A stretch of 64,000 bases of DNA from Acidimicrobiales bacterium. Lineage in GTDB: Bacteria; Actinomycetota; Acidimicrobiia; Acidimicrobiales; MedAcidi-G1. The stretch spans positions 62,001 to 126,000 of the forward strand of contig JAKURV010000001.1 of assembly GCA_022452035.1 (NCBI GenBank), written 5' to 3'. Both the position numbers and the translations under genes were made by a program. The notes beneath the pieces were generated by a model. It searched no databases and had not been told where the DNA came from. It was given only the letters and a program-made list of their open reading frames with translations. Shown piece after piece: positions 18,938 through 27,793 of the stretch (the stretch's first letter is position 1; each line of letters opens with the position of its first letter).

Positions 18938-19990
18938 TCAGCCGCCGCCGGCGGCTGACCACTCCAGGACCGTAAACCCTCCCAGGCCATCGGCATCCAG
19001 GAGCGCCTCAGCCTCGGCCACTCGGCTCCGGGCCCGCAGGGCCTCTAGGTCGCCCAGCCCGGCCCGCTCCTTCCAGACCTGCCGCCCTTCGTCTACCAGG
19101 TGGTCGATCCCGTGCTCACCGAGGAAGGTCGCCTGGTTGGTGGTCACCGCACCGTCGGGCAACTGGTCGACGGCAATCTCCACGGTCACATCCTGCCCGC
19201 CAGGAACCGCGGTGGCCGGCCCGCCCCGTCCGTGGCCGCGATAGGTCCTTAGCCAGTCGGTCCACGGGCGGGAGGCCATCTCCTCGGTGGACGAGGCGTA
19301 GTCCACGACCAGCACCGACCCGTCCAACAGCGACGACCGGGCGGTGCTGACCCACCGGGCCGCCCCAGCCTGTACGGGGATCCGGGCACCGTCATCTGGC
19401 TCGACGGACACCGGCGGTTCGACAACCGGGCCCCGGGTCTCGACAAACTCTCCTGTCTGATCCACGTCGACTCGAATCTCGTGCCACCGACCGCCTGTGG
19501 CTTCCAGCAGACCGAAGGCCAGGTTGTCCAGCAGCTCGTTAGCCAAGACCACACCGGGCACAAGCCCTCGGGTGAAGGCCTCTGCCAGGTCGGCTACTGA
19601 CCGCACCCTGTCGTCGACCGGTTGTTGGGACCGTAGGGCTGCTGAACGCTCCACCATGACGTATTGGCCGGTGGCCAGGCAGGCCGGCTGGGCGTCTCGG
19701 ATGCTGCGAGCCAGCGTTCCTACCCCGGCCGCCGCTTCGACCACGGTGAAGTCCGTCGGTCGGCCCATGGCCTCCCACCGGTTGTCTAGCCATCTAGCCA
19801 CTACGGCACCGAACAGGGGCCCGACTTCGGGCGAGGTCAGGAAGTCTCCCCGACGGCCAGCTGCACCGCCCGAGGCGTAGAAGCCGCCCGCCTCGTCGTA
19901 CAGACAGGCCTCGACCCACTGGTCGAAGGGCAGCGGTCCCGAGGAGCGGATCCGCTCAGCGAGGCGATCGGCCAACGGCCGGTCGTCGAT
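18938..19990 (-). CDS. MidA/NDUFAF7-family SAM-dependent methyltransferase (complex I assembly factor-like)
   Basis: The roughly 350-residue protein belongs to the MidA (DUF185, COG1565) methyltransferases. The family signature is GRRGDFLTSPEVGPLFG, followed by the SAM-binding VVEAAAGVGTLARS segment and VLANELLDNLAFGL. The mitochondrial member NDUFAF7 dimethylates an Arg of the NuoD homologue NDUFS2 during complex I assembly. Here the gene directly follows nuoN of the 11-subunit nuo set. No ATG/GTG/TTG fits well: GTG 20051-20053 overlaps nuoN by 62 bp without a ribosome-binding site, and TTG 19976-19978 lacks one. GGAGG followed by 5 nt and ATC (19988-19990) fits the spacing, so I place the start there with reservation. 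Confidence 0.82.
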   Translation of the reverse strand: MDDRPLADRLAERIRSSGPLPFDQWVEACLYDEAGGFYASGGAAGRRGDFLTSPEVGPLFGAVVARWLDNRWEAMGRPTDFTVVEAAAGVGTLARSIRDAQPACLATGQYVMVERSAALRSQQPVDDRVRSVADLAEAFTRGLVPGVVLANELLDNLAFGLLEATGGRWHEIRVDVDQTGEFVETRGPVVEPPVSVEPDDGARIPVQAGAARWVSTARSSLLDGSVLVVDYASSTEEMASRPWTDWLRTYRGHGRGGPATAVPGGQDVTVEIAVDQLPDGAVTTNQATFLGEHGIDHLVDEGRQVWKERAGLGDLEALRARSRVAEAEALLDADGLGGFTVLEWSAAGGG

Positions 19991-19991
19991 G

Positions 19992-21500
19992 TCAGCCTCC
20001 GAGGGCCAGCAGGCTGACGTCGGTGAAGCGGGCCACCAACTGGGGCGCCACACCGAAGGCCAGCGTCACCACGCCGCACAGGACGAGAGCCGAGGCCAGC
20101 GACGGCGTCACAGGAACCGGGTCCCGGTCGCCGTGCAGCGGGTCGTCGGCCCACATGCGACGGGCCAGGGCGGCGTAGTAGTAGAGGGCGATCACCGAGT
20201 TCACGGCACCTACGGCGGCCAGGACGTAGCCCCACGGCTCGCCAGCCGTGGCCAGCACCCGGAACACCTCGAACTTTGCGAACCATCCGCCCAGCGGTGG
20301 GATGCCCGCCAGCGAGAACAGGAATGCCGTCATGGCGATGGTCAACCCGGGTGCGAAATGGAAGGCCCCGGCGAACGATGTGACGTCGGCCGAACCGGTC
20401 CGTCGAGCCAGCGAGATGATCACGGCGAAGGCACCCAGGTTCATGGCCGTGTAGATGACCAGATAGGTGACGGTGGCCGACAGGGCCTGGTCGCCGTTGG
20501 CCAGCCCGTGGCCGGCCACGGCCAGCGGGGCGATCATGAAGCCCGTCTGGGCCACGCCCGAGTAGGCCATGAGGCGCACCACGTTGGTCTGGCGCAAGGC
20601 GATCAGGTTGCCGACCGTCATGGACAGGGCGGCCAGGATCCAGATCAACGGTTCCCACACCTCGCTGCGGGAGTAGAAACCCACAAAGACGAGGGCCAGC
20701 AGGGCAACAAAGCCTGCCGCCTTGGAGGCCACCGACAGGAAGGCGGTGACCGGGGTGGGCGCCCCTTCGTAGACGTCGGGTGCCCAGGTGTGAAACGGGA
20801 CGGCCGACACCTTGAAGGCGAAGCCGGCCACCACGAACACGATGCCCATGGTCACGACGGCCGTCGAAGTCCCTGCGGCGGCTACGCCGGCACCTATTTC
20901 GGACAGCAGGGTGGAGCCCGTCACGCCATAGAGGAGCGACATGCCGTAGAGCATCACCGCCGAGGCGAACACACCCATCAGGTAGTACTTAAGGCCGGCT
21001 TCGGTGGAGTGGAGGTCCCGCTTGCGCCACGCCACCAGCAGGTACGCCGGGATGGACAGCAACTCCAGGGCCACGAAGATGGAGACCAGATCGCGGGCCG
21101 AAGCCATCATCACCATGCCCATGACTGAGGCCAGAAGCAGGCCGTAATACTCGTTCTCCCAGTAGTCCCCTTCGGCCACGTAGTTGGTGGACAGTAGGAC
21201 GACCACGTATCCAGCCAGCAGGAACACGGCCTTCATTACCAGCGAGAAGTCGTCGACCACGTAGGCGCCGCTGAACATCACCCGGTCGGCACCGTCCACG
21301 GCCAGAGTCAGCAGGGGAACGGCGGTGGCCAGCAAGCCAAGGCCAGCTAGGCCCGCTGTGTAGGGACGGGCCTTCTCCAGGAACAGGATGTCGACCAGCG
21401 TTATCAGGGCCCCCATCGAGAGCAGCACGAGCTCGGGCGCGATGCCGTGCCAGTCGATCGCCGGCCTCTGGAAGGCCAGGATAAGGAGGTCGTGAGCCAC
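19992..21500 (-). CDS. nuoN: Complex I subunit NuoN, 11-subunit set
   Basis: NuoN is one of the three antiporter-like proton-pumping subunits. The 502-residue protein is almost entirely hydrophobic, with about 14 helices. It shows the core AVVTMGIVFVVAGFAFKVSA, then PFHTWAPDVYEGAPTPVTAF, and the helix-broken segment RLMAYSGVAQTGFM. It is the last complex I gene of this set. It starts at GTG 21498-21500, 3 bp after nuoM. Its stop (19992-19994) is one base from the proposed methyltransferase start. Confidence 0.95.
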   Translation of the reverse strand: MAHDLLILAFQRPAIDWHGIAPELVLLSMGALITLVDILFLEKARPYTAGLAGLGLLATAVPLLTLAVDGADRVMFSGAYVVDDFSLVMKAVFLLAGYVVVLLSTNYVAEGDYWENEYYGLLLASVMGMVMMASARDLVSIFVALELLSIPAYLLVAWRKRDLHSTEAGLKYYLMGVFASAVMLYGMSLLYGVTGSTLLSEIGAGVAAAGTSTAVVTMGIVFVVAGFAFKVSAVPFHTWAPDVYEGAPTPVTAFLSVASKAAGFVALLALVFVGFYSRSEVWEPLIWILAALSMTVGNLIALRQTNVVRLMAYSGVAQTGFMIAPLAVAGHGLANGDQALSATVTYLVIYTAMNLGAFAVIISLARRTGSADVTSFAGAFHFAPGLTIAMTAFLFSLAGIPPLGGWFAKFEVFRVLATAGEPWGYVLAAVGAVNSVIALYYYAALARRMWADDPLHGDRDPVPVTPSLASALVLCGVVTLAFGVAPQLVARFTDVSLLALGG

Positions 21501-21503
21501 GGG

Positions 21504-23135
21504 CTAGTTCCCGGCCGCGTGCTCGTCGTCGGCTTCGGAACCGTGGTCGTCGAAGCCATAAGCCTCGCCGCATCCCAGGGCCTCGGCTTCCTCGCCCGCC
21601 TCCACGGTGAGGCATGGGGTCAACGAAGCGTCCACCGCGCCGTCGGTGACCCGGAAGACCAGGTTGGGGTAGATGCCGATGGCCACGATGAGGGCCAGCA
21701 ACGGCGCCCAGGAGATCCACTCGTGCTTCGTGGTGTCAGTGATGTGCGGATCGTCGGCGAACTCGCTCGGCGGCGTCCCGAAGGCGGCCCGCTGGAGCAG
21801 CCACAGGAGGTAGCCGGCGGCCAGCACGGTGCCCAGGGCGGCCACCACCATGTAGGTGCGGAAGGTCTCCACGGGTACACCGTTTGCTGGGTTGTACGCC
21901 GAGAGGATGGCTGGGAACTCGCCCCAGAACCCGGCCAGGCCCGGCAGACCCAGTGACGCCATGGCGCAGAGTCCGAAGATCCAGCCCATGCGGGGGGCCT
22001 GCACTAGGAGGCCGCCGAGGCGACTGATCTCCAAGGTGTGGTACCGCTCCTTCACCGAGCCGGCGAGGAAGAAGAGCATGCCGGTAATCAGGCCGTGGGC
22101 GACCATGCCCATGATTGCCGCGTTGATCCCGAAGTCGGTCAGCGTGGCGATGCCCAGCATCACGAAGCCCATGTGGGCCACTGACGAGAAGGCGATCAGG
22201 CGCTTCATGTCCGTCTGGGCCAAGCAGCCCAGGGCGCCGTAAATGATGCCCACCACGGCCAGCAGGCCGATCCACGGGGCCCAGGCCACCGCCGCCTCGG
22301 GCAGGATCGGGATGGCGATCCGGATGAAGCCGTAGGTGCCGAGCTTCAACAGGACGGCAGCCAGGATGACCGAACCGACGGTAGGCGCCTGAGTGTGGGC
22401 GTCGGGCAGCCAGGTGTGGAATGGGAACATCGGCACCTTGATCCCGAAGCCCAGGAACATGCCGCCGAAGATCCACAGCTGGGCCGTGCGGGACACGCCG
22501 CCGTGGGCCACGGCGTCGGCCAGGCCGGTGAAGGTGAAGGTTTCAGCTCCGGTGAGGAAGAACAGGGCCAGGAAGCTGACCAGCATGAGGGCCGACCCGA
22601 ACAGGGTGAACAGGAAGAACTTCAGCGAGGCGTAGCGCCGGTCTTCTCCGCCCCACACGGCGATCATGAAGAACATGGGCAGGAGCACGACCTCGAAGAA
22701 CACGAAGAAGAGCACCAGGTCCTGGGCTACGAAGGTGCCGATCATTCCCGTCTCGAGGATCAGGATCAGGATCAGGAAGGCCTTCGGGTTGGTCGGCTCC
22801 GGGAAGTGGTTCCAGCTGTAGACGATGCACGCCGGAACCACCAGCATGGTCAGCAGGATCAGCGGCAGGCTCATGCCGTCGATGCCCACCGAGTAGTGGC
22901 TGGAGATGACGTCGATCCAAACCCGGTCGACCGCGAATTGCAGGCGGTCGGTGTGGTCCAGGTCGAACGACAGAAGGAGGAGCACGCCCACGAACGCCAC
23001 CCACAACGAGGTAACGAGCGCGACCATCTTGTGCCGGTCCTCACGCTCCCGGGGGATGAGCATCATGACCGCTGCCCCCACCAGCGGTGAGAAAGTGGCG
23101 AGCGTGATGCCCCAACCGTCGAGCAGGTTTTCCAT
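21504..23135 (-). CDS. nuoM: Complex I subunit NuoM, 11-subunit set
   Basis: This 543-residue proton-pumping antiporter-like subunit shows PFHTWLPDAHTQAPTVGSVI (discontinuous helix TM7) and RLIAFSSVAHMGFVMLG (TM12 region). A conserved Glu lies in the LVLFFVFFEVVLLPMFF helix. The last 40 residues are acidic, with Cys and His (GCGEAYGFDDHGSEADDEH), beyond the usual NuoM end. It starts at ATG 23133-23135, 11 bp after nuoL. Confidence 0.96.
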   Translation of the reverse strand: MENLLDGWGITLATFSPLVGAAVMMLIPREREDRHKMVALVTSLWVAFVGVLLLLSFDLDHTDRLQFAVDRVWIDVISSHYSVGIDGMSLPLILLTMLVVPACIVYSWNHFPEPTNPKAFLILILILETGMIGTFVAQDLVLFFVFFEVVLLPMFFMIAVWGGEDRRYASLKFFLFTLFGSALMLVSFLALFFLTGAETFTFTGLADAVAHGGVSRTAQLWIFGGMFLGFGIKVPMFPFHTWLPDAHTQAPTVGSVILAAVLLKLGTYGFIRIAIPILPEAAVAWAPWIGLLAVVGIIYGALGCLAQTDMKRLIAFSSVAHMGFVMLGIATLTDFGINAAIMGMVAHGLITGMLFFLAGSVKERYHTLEISRLGGLLVQAPRMGWIFGLCAMASLGLPGLAGFWGEFPAILSAYNPANGVPVETFRTYMVVAALGTVLAAGYLLWLLQRAAFGTPPSEFADDPHITDTTKHEWISWAPLLALIVAIGIYPNLVFRVTDGAVDASLTPCLTVEAGEEAEALGCGEAYGFDDHGSEADDEHAAGN

Positions 23136-23146
23136 CTCGGCGTCTC

Positions 23147-25396
23147 CTAGACGATGACGATGAGTACGCCGGCTAGGACCGTGGCTGCCGCGAACAGGAT
23201 CGCCGCGTAGCTCTGGACTTTGCCGGAGTTGATCTTGCGAAGTTCCTCACCTGTGGCAGATGAGGCAGAACCCGAGGCGTTGACTGCCCCGTCGACTACC
23301 AGCTGGTCGACTTTCTCGTAGACGACAACCCCCGCCTTCACGGCGGTCTCGCCGACCAGGTCGACCGTCCGGTCGATGACCTGCTGGTTGATCCGATAGG
23401 CGAAGCGGGCCACCGGCCCCTTCGTCCCGTCGACCACCACCTCGTTGTACAGGTGGTCGAGGTAGTACTTGTTGGCCAGCAGGGTGTGCCCCATGCGGGC
23501 CAGCGGGTACTTCGTGGTCGGGCCGTCAGGCAACTCGGTCAGGCTGGTGCCGGCGACCTTTGAGGCCGCCTCGACCTTCACGAAGTAGTACCAACCGGCG
23601 GCCGCTATGCCACCCACGACGACCAGGGTGGACACGACAGCTAATGACCAGCTGGGCGTCCCATGGCTGATGGCCGGGAAGTAGCCGGCCACCGGCTCCA
23701 CAAAGTGGCCGAACCGCTCCTGGAGCGAACCGGGCGCCATCTGGAAGCCCTTGGGCAGGTTCACGAACCCGGCCACCACGGCCAGGCCAGCCAGGATCCA
23801 CAGCGGCACTGTGATCCGCGGGCCGGACTCGTGCGGTTGGCCGTGGCCCCGGAACTCGCCGAAGAACGTCAGGTAGACGCAGCGCGTCATGTAGGCCGCA
23901 GTGAGCGCCGCGGTGAGCATGCCCATGCCCAGCATGAGGGTGTAGGCACCGTTGCCGCCCGTTCCGCCCAGCAGGCCCCAGCCGCCGGTCCCGACCAGGA
24001 TTTCGTCCTTGGACCAGAAGCCAGCCAGCGGAGGCAGGCCAGCCAGGGCGACGGTGCCGATCATGAACGTCCGGTAGGTGTGGGGCATGTGTTTGCGGAG
24101 GCCGCCCATGTCGGACTTCATGTCGAAGCTGTGCACGGCGTGGCTGACCGACCCGGAGCCCAGGAACAGGCAGGCCTTGAAGAAGGCGTGGGTGAACAGG
24201 TGGAACATGGCCGCTGTCCAGGCCCCTACACCCAGGGCCATCACCATGTAGCCCAGCTGGGAGATCGTGGAGTAGGCCAGCACCTTCTTGATGTCCCGCT
24301 GCACGAAGGCCAGGCAGGCACCCACGATGGTGGTCAGGCCGCCGATGAAGGCCATCAGGTTGATGGAGCTCCCACCGATCTGGAAGCCCTCGAAGAACAC
24401 CCCGTACATGCGGGCGATCATGAACACGCCGGCCACCACCATGGTCGCTGCGTGAATGAGCGCGGATACGGGTGTCGGACCGGCCATGGCGTCGGGCAGC
24501 CAGGTGTGCAGGAAGAACTGGCCCGACTTGGACATGACGGCGGCCATCAGGCAGCACGAGGCGATGAGCAGCGTCGTGTGGGACAGCGCCCCGCTGGAGG
24601 CCAGGGCATTGGTCTCGGCGATGGAGAACGAGCCGAAGCGGTCGGGTAGCGCCGAGCCGACAGCAAAGAAAAGGACGGTCACACCGACCAGTAGGCCCAT
24701 GTCGCCGACCCGGTTCGTCAGGAAGGCCTTGAGCGCCGCGTCGCTGTTGGGCTTCTCCTCCCACCAATGGCCGATGAGGACAAAGGAGCAGACGCCGACC
24801 AGTTCCCAGGCACACAGAAGTTGCAGGGTGTTCTCTGACACCACCAGCAGGAGCATCGAGGCGCTGAACAGCGACAGGAAGGCGAAGAAGTGGGTGTACC
24901 TGCGGTCCCCGTGTACGTAGTCGGTGGAATACACGTGTACGAGCAGCGACACCAGGGTCACCACCAGGAGCATCATGACCGCCGGGCCGTCGACGAGGGT
25001 CCCGATGGTGAACTCGACGCCGTTGGTCTGGAACCAGGTGGCGGTGCGGTGAACGGCCAGCGACGGGTGACCGTGGGCGTCAGCGTGGGCGTCAGCGTGG
25101 GCGTCGTGGACGACTACAGCCCGGTGGACCTCCTCGCCGTGGTAGTCGTCCCGGTGGTCGACCCAGGCGGCTCCGGTCACCACGGCCAGCAGGAAGGCGA
25201 TGCCGAGGGCTGCCACACCCAGCTCCGAGCCGCCACGGGGCATGCGCTTGCCGAAGAACAGGATGCCCACGAAGGACAGAGCGGGCAGCAGCGGGATCAG
25301 CCACACATTGCGCAGGAACCAGTTGCCCCCCTCGGTGATCCCGAGGGCTAGGCCACCTCCATCCGTCGAGGCGGCGATGGTGAGGAGTTCGGTCAT
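23147..25396 (-). CDS. nuoL: Complex I subunit NuoL, 11-subunit set, with a His-rich periplasmic-side insertion
   Basis: NuoL (749 residues) is the distal pump subunit with the lateral helix. Conserved segments include LLCAWELVGVCSFVLIGHWW, FFLHTWLPDAMAGPTPVSAL and LAYSTISQLGYMVMALG, and the long C-terminal amphipathic helix region is present. Between TM1-2 and TM3 there is a His/Asp/Ala-rich stretch (residues about 81-116, including HDAHADAHADAHGH) that encodes at least 10 histidines in a loop usually short in NuoL. It starts at ATG 25394-25396, 4 bp after nuoK. Confidence 0.96.
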   Translation of the reverse strand: MTELLTIAASTDGGGLALGITEGGNWFLRNVWLIPLLPALSFVGILFFGKRMPRGGSELGVAALGIAFLLAVVTGAAWVDHRDDYHGEEVHRAVVVHDAHADAHADAHGHPSLAVHRTATWFQTNGVEFTIGTLVDGPAVMMLLVVTLVSLLVHVYSTDYVHGDRRYTHFFAFLSLFSASMLLLVVSENTLQLLCAWELVGVCSFVLIGHWWEEKPNSDAALKAFLTNRVGDMGLLVGVTVLFFAVGSALPDRFGSFSIAETNALASSGALSHTTLLIASCCLMAAVMSKSGQFFLHTWLPDAMAGPTPVSALIHAATMVVAGVFMIARMYGVFFEGFQIGGSSINLMAFIGGLTTIVGACLAFVQRDIKKVLAYSTISQLGYMVMALGVGAWTAAMFHLFTHAFFKACLFLGSGSVSHAVHSFDMKSDMGGLRKHMPHTYRTFMIGTVALAGLPPLAGFWSKDEILVGTGGWGLLGGTGGNGAYTLMLGMGMLTAALTAAYMTRCVYLTFFGEFRGHGQPHESGPRITVPLWILAGLAVVAGFVNLPKGFQMAPGSLQERFGHFVEPVAGYFPAISHGTPSWSLAVVSTLVVVGGIAAAGWYYFVKVEAASKVAGTSLTELPDGPTTKYPLARMGHTLLANKYYLDHLYNEVVVDGTKGPVARFAYRINQQVIDRTVDLVGETAVKAGVVVYEKVDQLVVDGAVNASGSASSATGEELRKINSGKVQSYAAILFAAATVLAGVLIVIV
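25073..25105 (-). repeat. 12-bp tandem repeat (about 2.75 copies) in nuoL, coding for AHAD units
   Basis: On the plus strand the unit is GTGGGCGTCAGC, present at 25073-25084 and 25085-25096 and partly at 25097-25105. It encodes the His/Ala/Asp repeat in the NuoL loop. In-frame slippage of the unit would change histidine number without breaking the gene. Confidence 0.85.
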
Positions 25397-25400
25397 CGGC

Positions 25401-25700
25401 TCAGCCCCTCAGCTGGTCGATCTGCGTCAGGTCGATGGACCGACGGTTCCGGTACAGGAGCAGCACCATGGCCAGGCCCACCCCGACTTCGGCGGCCGCC
25501 ACGGCGATCACGAACAGGGCGAATACCTCACCGCCCACCGTCTCGCGGAAGGCCCCGAAGGCCACCAGGTTGAGGTTCACGGCGTTGAGGATGAGCTCAA
25601 TGGACATGAGTACCAGGACGCCGTTTCGACGGGCCAGCACGCCGTAGACGCCGATGGCGAACAGGACGGCGGATAGCAGCAGGAACTGGTTCAGCAGCAC
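25401..25700 (-). CDS. nuoK: Complex I subunit NuoK, 11-subunit set
   Basis: NuoK (99 residues) is the small three-helix membrane subunit. [40 protein letters not shown] carries the two conserved membrane Glu region (only the second, in [10 protein letters not shown], is explicit here, followed by [15 protein letters not shown]). I start it at GTG 25698-25700, 1 base after the nuoJ stop, with GAGGAGGG upstream; a longer in-frame extension runs backwards through nuoJ and is not real. Confidence 0.94.
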   Translation of the reverse strand: MLLNQFLLLSAVLFAIGVYGVLARRNGVLVLMSIELILNAVNLNLVAFGAFRETVGGEVFALFVIAVAAAEVGVGLAMVLLLYRNRRSIDLTQIDQLRG

Positions 25701-25701
25701 G

Positions 25702-26247
25702 TCAGTCCCTCCTCGCCACCACGATGGCCCCGATGAGGGCGGCCAGCAGGAGGACCGACACTGCCTCGAAGGGCACGATGTAGTCGCTGAAGATGCTGTC
25801 GGCGAGTTCGGCGGTGGTGCTGGGCCCGGACCGTGACAACTCGGCGTCCTCAAACGACTCGACCAGGGCGGCAGCCATGACGCCAAACACCAGCAGGCCC
25901 ACTAGGCCCGCCACGAGGCGCCGCTCACCGGTCACGCCGTCGTCCTCGCCGAACGACCCCTTGGTGAGCATGATGCCGAATAGGAACAGCACGACGATGG
26001 CCCCGATGTAAACCAGCACCTGGGTCACCCCCACGAACTCGGCGCCCAGCAGGATGAACATGCCGGCTACCCCGGCCAGCACGACGACCAGGTAGAGGGC
26101 GGCGTGGACCACGTTGCGGGTCGTCACCATACGGAGGGCGGCGACCACCATGGCGAGGGCCATGACGCCGAAGGCGACGTTCTGGGCTACCAGCACCTCG
26201 CCGCTCGACAGGCGGTCCATTCCCTCCAGGGCGGCCAGCACGCTCAC
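25702..26247 (-). CDS. nuoJ: Complex I subunit NuoJ, 11-subunit set
   Basis: NuoJ (181 residues) has five predicted helices. The hallmark third helix with its pi-bulge, [20 protein letters not shown], is present, along with [21 protein letters not shown] before it. The start is GTG 26245-26247, overlapping the nuoI stop as GTGA; GTG 26239-26241 is an alternative. The family is usually about 160-200 residues, so length is normal. Confidence 0.94.
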   Translation of the reverse strand: MSVLAALEGMDRLSSGEVLVAQNVAFGVMALAMVVAALRMVTTRNVVHAALYLVVVLAGVAGMFILLGAEFVGVTQVLVYIGAIVVLFLFGIMLTKGSFGEDDGVTGERRLVAGLVGLLVFGVMAAALVESFEDAELSRSGPSTTAELADSIFSDYIVPFEAVSVLLLAALIGAIVVARRD

Positions 26248-26753
26248 CGCGGCACCTTGGCCTTCTTGGCCTCGCTGCCCGTCTCGTATTCCTGGAAGTC
26301 CGGGACGGTCTCCATCCACTGGCTGAGCTTTGACTTGTCGTGGAGGAGGTCGGCGATCTTCGGTTCCGAATACTCGAATTCGGGCGACCAGAACAGGGCC
26401 TCGAACGGGCAGACATCGACGCAGATGCCGCAGTACATGCACAGGGCGAAGTCGATGTCGAAGCGGTCCAGGGCGTTCTTCTGTCGGGGCTTGCCGCCGG
26501 GGCGGCGGGGCGGCGCCTTGTATTTGTGACCCTCGATGTAGATGCACCAGTCCGGGCATTCGCGGGCGCACAGCATGCAGGCTGTGCAGTTCTCCTCGTG
26601 GAGGGTGATGACGCCGCGGGCCCGGGGGGTCGGGGTCTCCTTGACCTTCGGGTACTGCACGGTGTGCGAGCCCTTGGTCAGGGTGCGCACCATGGTCCGC
26701 ATGGTGACGCCGAGACCCTTGAGGAGTCCGGGGAGGCGGGGGACGGAGGGCAT
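26244..26753 (-). CDS. nuoI: Complex I subunit NuoI (two 4Fe-4S ferredoxin-like), 11-subunit set
   Basis: NuoI (169 residues) holds clusters N6a/N6b, which pass electrons toward N2. The two motifs are [12 protein letters not shown] (from residue 56) and [12 protein letters not shown] (from residue 105). An 18-residue linker segment rich in Lys/Arg/Pro ([15 protein letters not shown]) separates them, as seen in NuoI of actinobacterial second nuo sets. The C-terminus is charged. The ATG at 26751-26753 overlaps the nuoH stop (ATGA). With no NuoEFG in this set, NuoI would be the outermost electron acceptor. Confidence 0.95.
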   Translation of the reverse strand: MPSVPRLPGLLKGLGVTMRTMVRTLTKGSHTVQYPKVKETPTPRARGVITLHEENCTACMLCARECPDWCIYIEGHKYKAPPRRPGGKPRQKNALDRFDIDFALCMYCGICVDVCPFEALFWSPEFEYSEPKIADLLHDKSKLSQWMETVPDFQEYETGSEAKKAKVPR

Positions 26754-27793
26754 CAGAAAACCACCTTTAGGACGCCGGTCACCACGATGTTGATCAACGA
26801 GAGCGGGATGAGGACCTTCCAGGCCAGCTGCTGGAGTTGGTCCTCCCGGAAGCGCGGATATGTGAAGCGGAACCAGAAGATGAGGAAGGCCACCAAGATG
26901 ACCTTGCCCAGCAGGATGGCCGGGCCCAGCACGTTGAACAGGTCGCTGGTCGGGTCCAGGCCGGGCACGTACCAGCCGCCAAGGAAGAGGGTGGCGGCCA
27001 GGGCCGAGAAGATGCCCGCCGTGGCGAACTCGGCAATGAAGAACAGCAGGAACCGGAGGCCGCTGTACTCGGTGAGGTAGCCGGTCACCAGTTCCGACTC
27101 GGCCACCGGCATGTCGAAGGGGGGCTGGGTCAGCTCTGCCTGCACGGCGATGAGGAAGATGGCGAAGCCCAGGAACTGGGTGAGGATGAACGGATTTCCG
27201 ATTCCGCCCCATCCGAAGATCTCGCCTGTGGCCTGGGCCATCACGATGTCCTGGACGTTCAGCGTGCCGGCCTGAATGACTACGCCCATAACGGCTAGCA
27301 CCAGCGGTAGCTCGTAGGCCACCAACTGTCCAGCGGCCCGCAGGGCGCCTAGCAGCGAGTACTTGGACGACGAGGCCCAACCGGCCATGAGGATCCCGAT
27401 GACCGAGATCGACGACACGGCCAGGGCAAAGAAGATTCCGGTATCAATGTCGATGAACCACGCGTCTGGTCCGGCTGGGATGACCAGAACCAGCAGGAAG
27501 GTCGAGATGAGGACTACGAAGGGCGCCGCCATGAACACCCATCGGTCGGCCTTGCGGGGGAGGATGTCCTCCTTCTGGAGGAACTTGCCTACCTCGGCCA
27601 GGAGCTGCAAGGAACCGTACGGCCCGGCCTCCATGGGCCCGAGCCGACTCTGCATGAAGCTCATCATCTTGAACAGGAACAGGTAGACCAGCGTCCCGGC
27701 GGGCAACAGCACGGCCAGCAGGCCGACCACGGCCCGGATTCCGGTCTGCTGCCACCAGGCCAACTCGACGGCAAGGGTGAGGGCGCCGTTCAC
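26753..27793 (-). CDS. nuoH: Complex I subunit NuoH, 11-subunit set
   Basis: NuoH (346 residues, about 8 helices) forms the quinone entry chamber and the E-channel. The signature loops are present: [18 protein letters not shown] followed by [15 protein letters not shown], and later [20 protein letters not shown]. The start is GTG 27791-27793, overlapping the nuoD stop (GTGA). An upstream in-frame extension through nuoD is rejected. Confidence 0.95.
   Translation of the reverse strand: MNGALTLAVELAWWQQTGIRAVVGLLAVLLPAGTLVYLFLFKMMSFMQSRLGPMEAGPYGSLQLLAEVGKFLQKEDILPRKADRWVFMAAPFVVLISTFLLVLVIPAGPDAWFIDIDTGIFFALAVSSISVIGILMAGWASSSKYSLLGALRAAGQLVAYELPLVLAVMGVVIQAGTLNVQDIVMAQATGEIFGWGGIGNPFILTQFLGFAIFLIAVQAELTQPPFDMPVAESELVTGYLTEYSGLRFLLFFIAEFATAGIFSALAATLFLGGWYVPGLDPTSDLFNVLGPAILLGKVILVAFLIFWFRFTYPRFREDQLQQLAWKVLIPLSLINIVVTGVLKVVF

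Noticed and set aside
25073-25105. Short repeats here and at 52440-52475 considered as CRISPR-like.
   Set aside because: They are in-frame tandem coding repeats of 12 and 9 bp with no spacers and no cas genes nearby.
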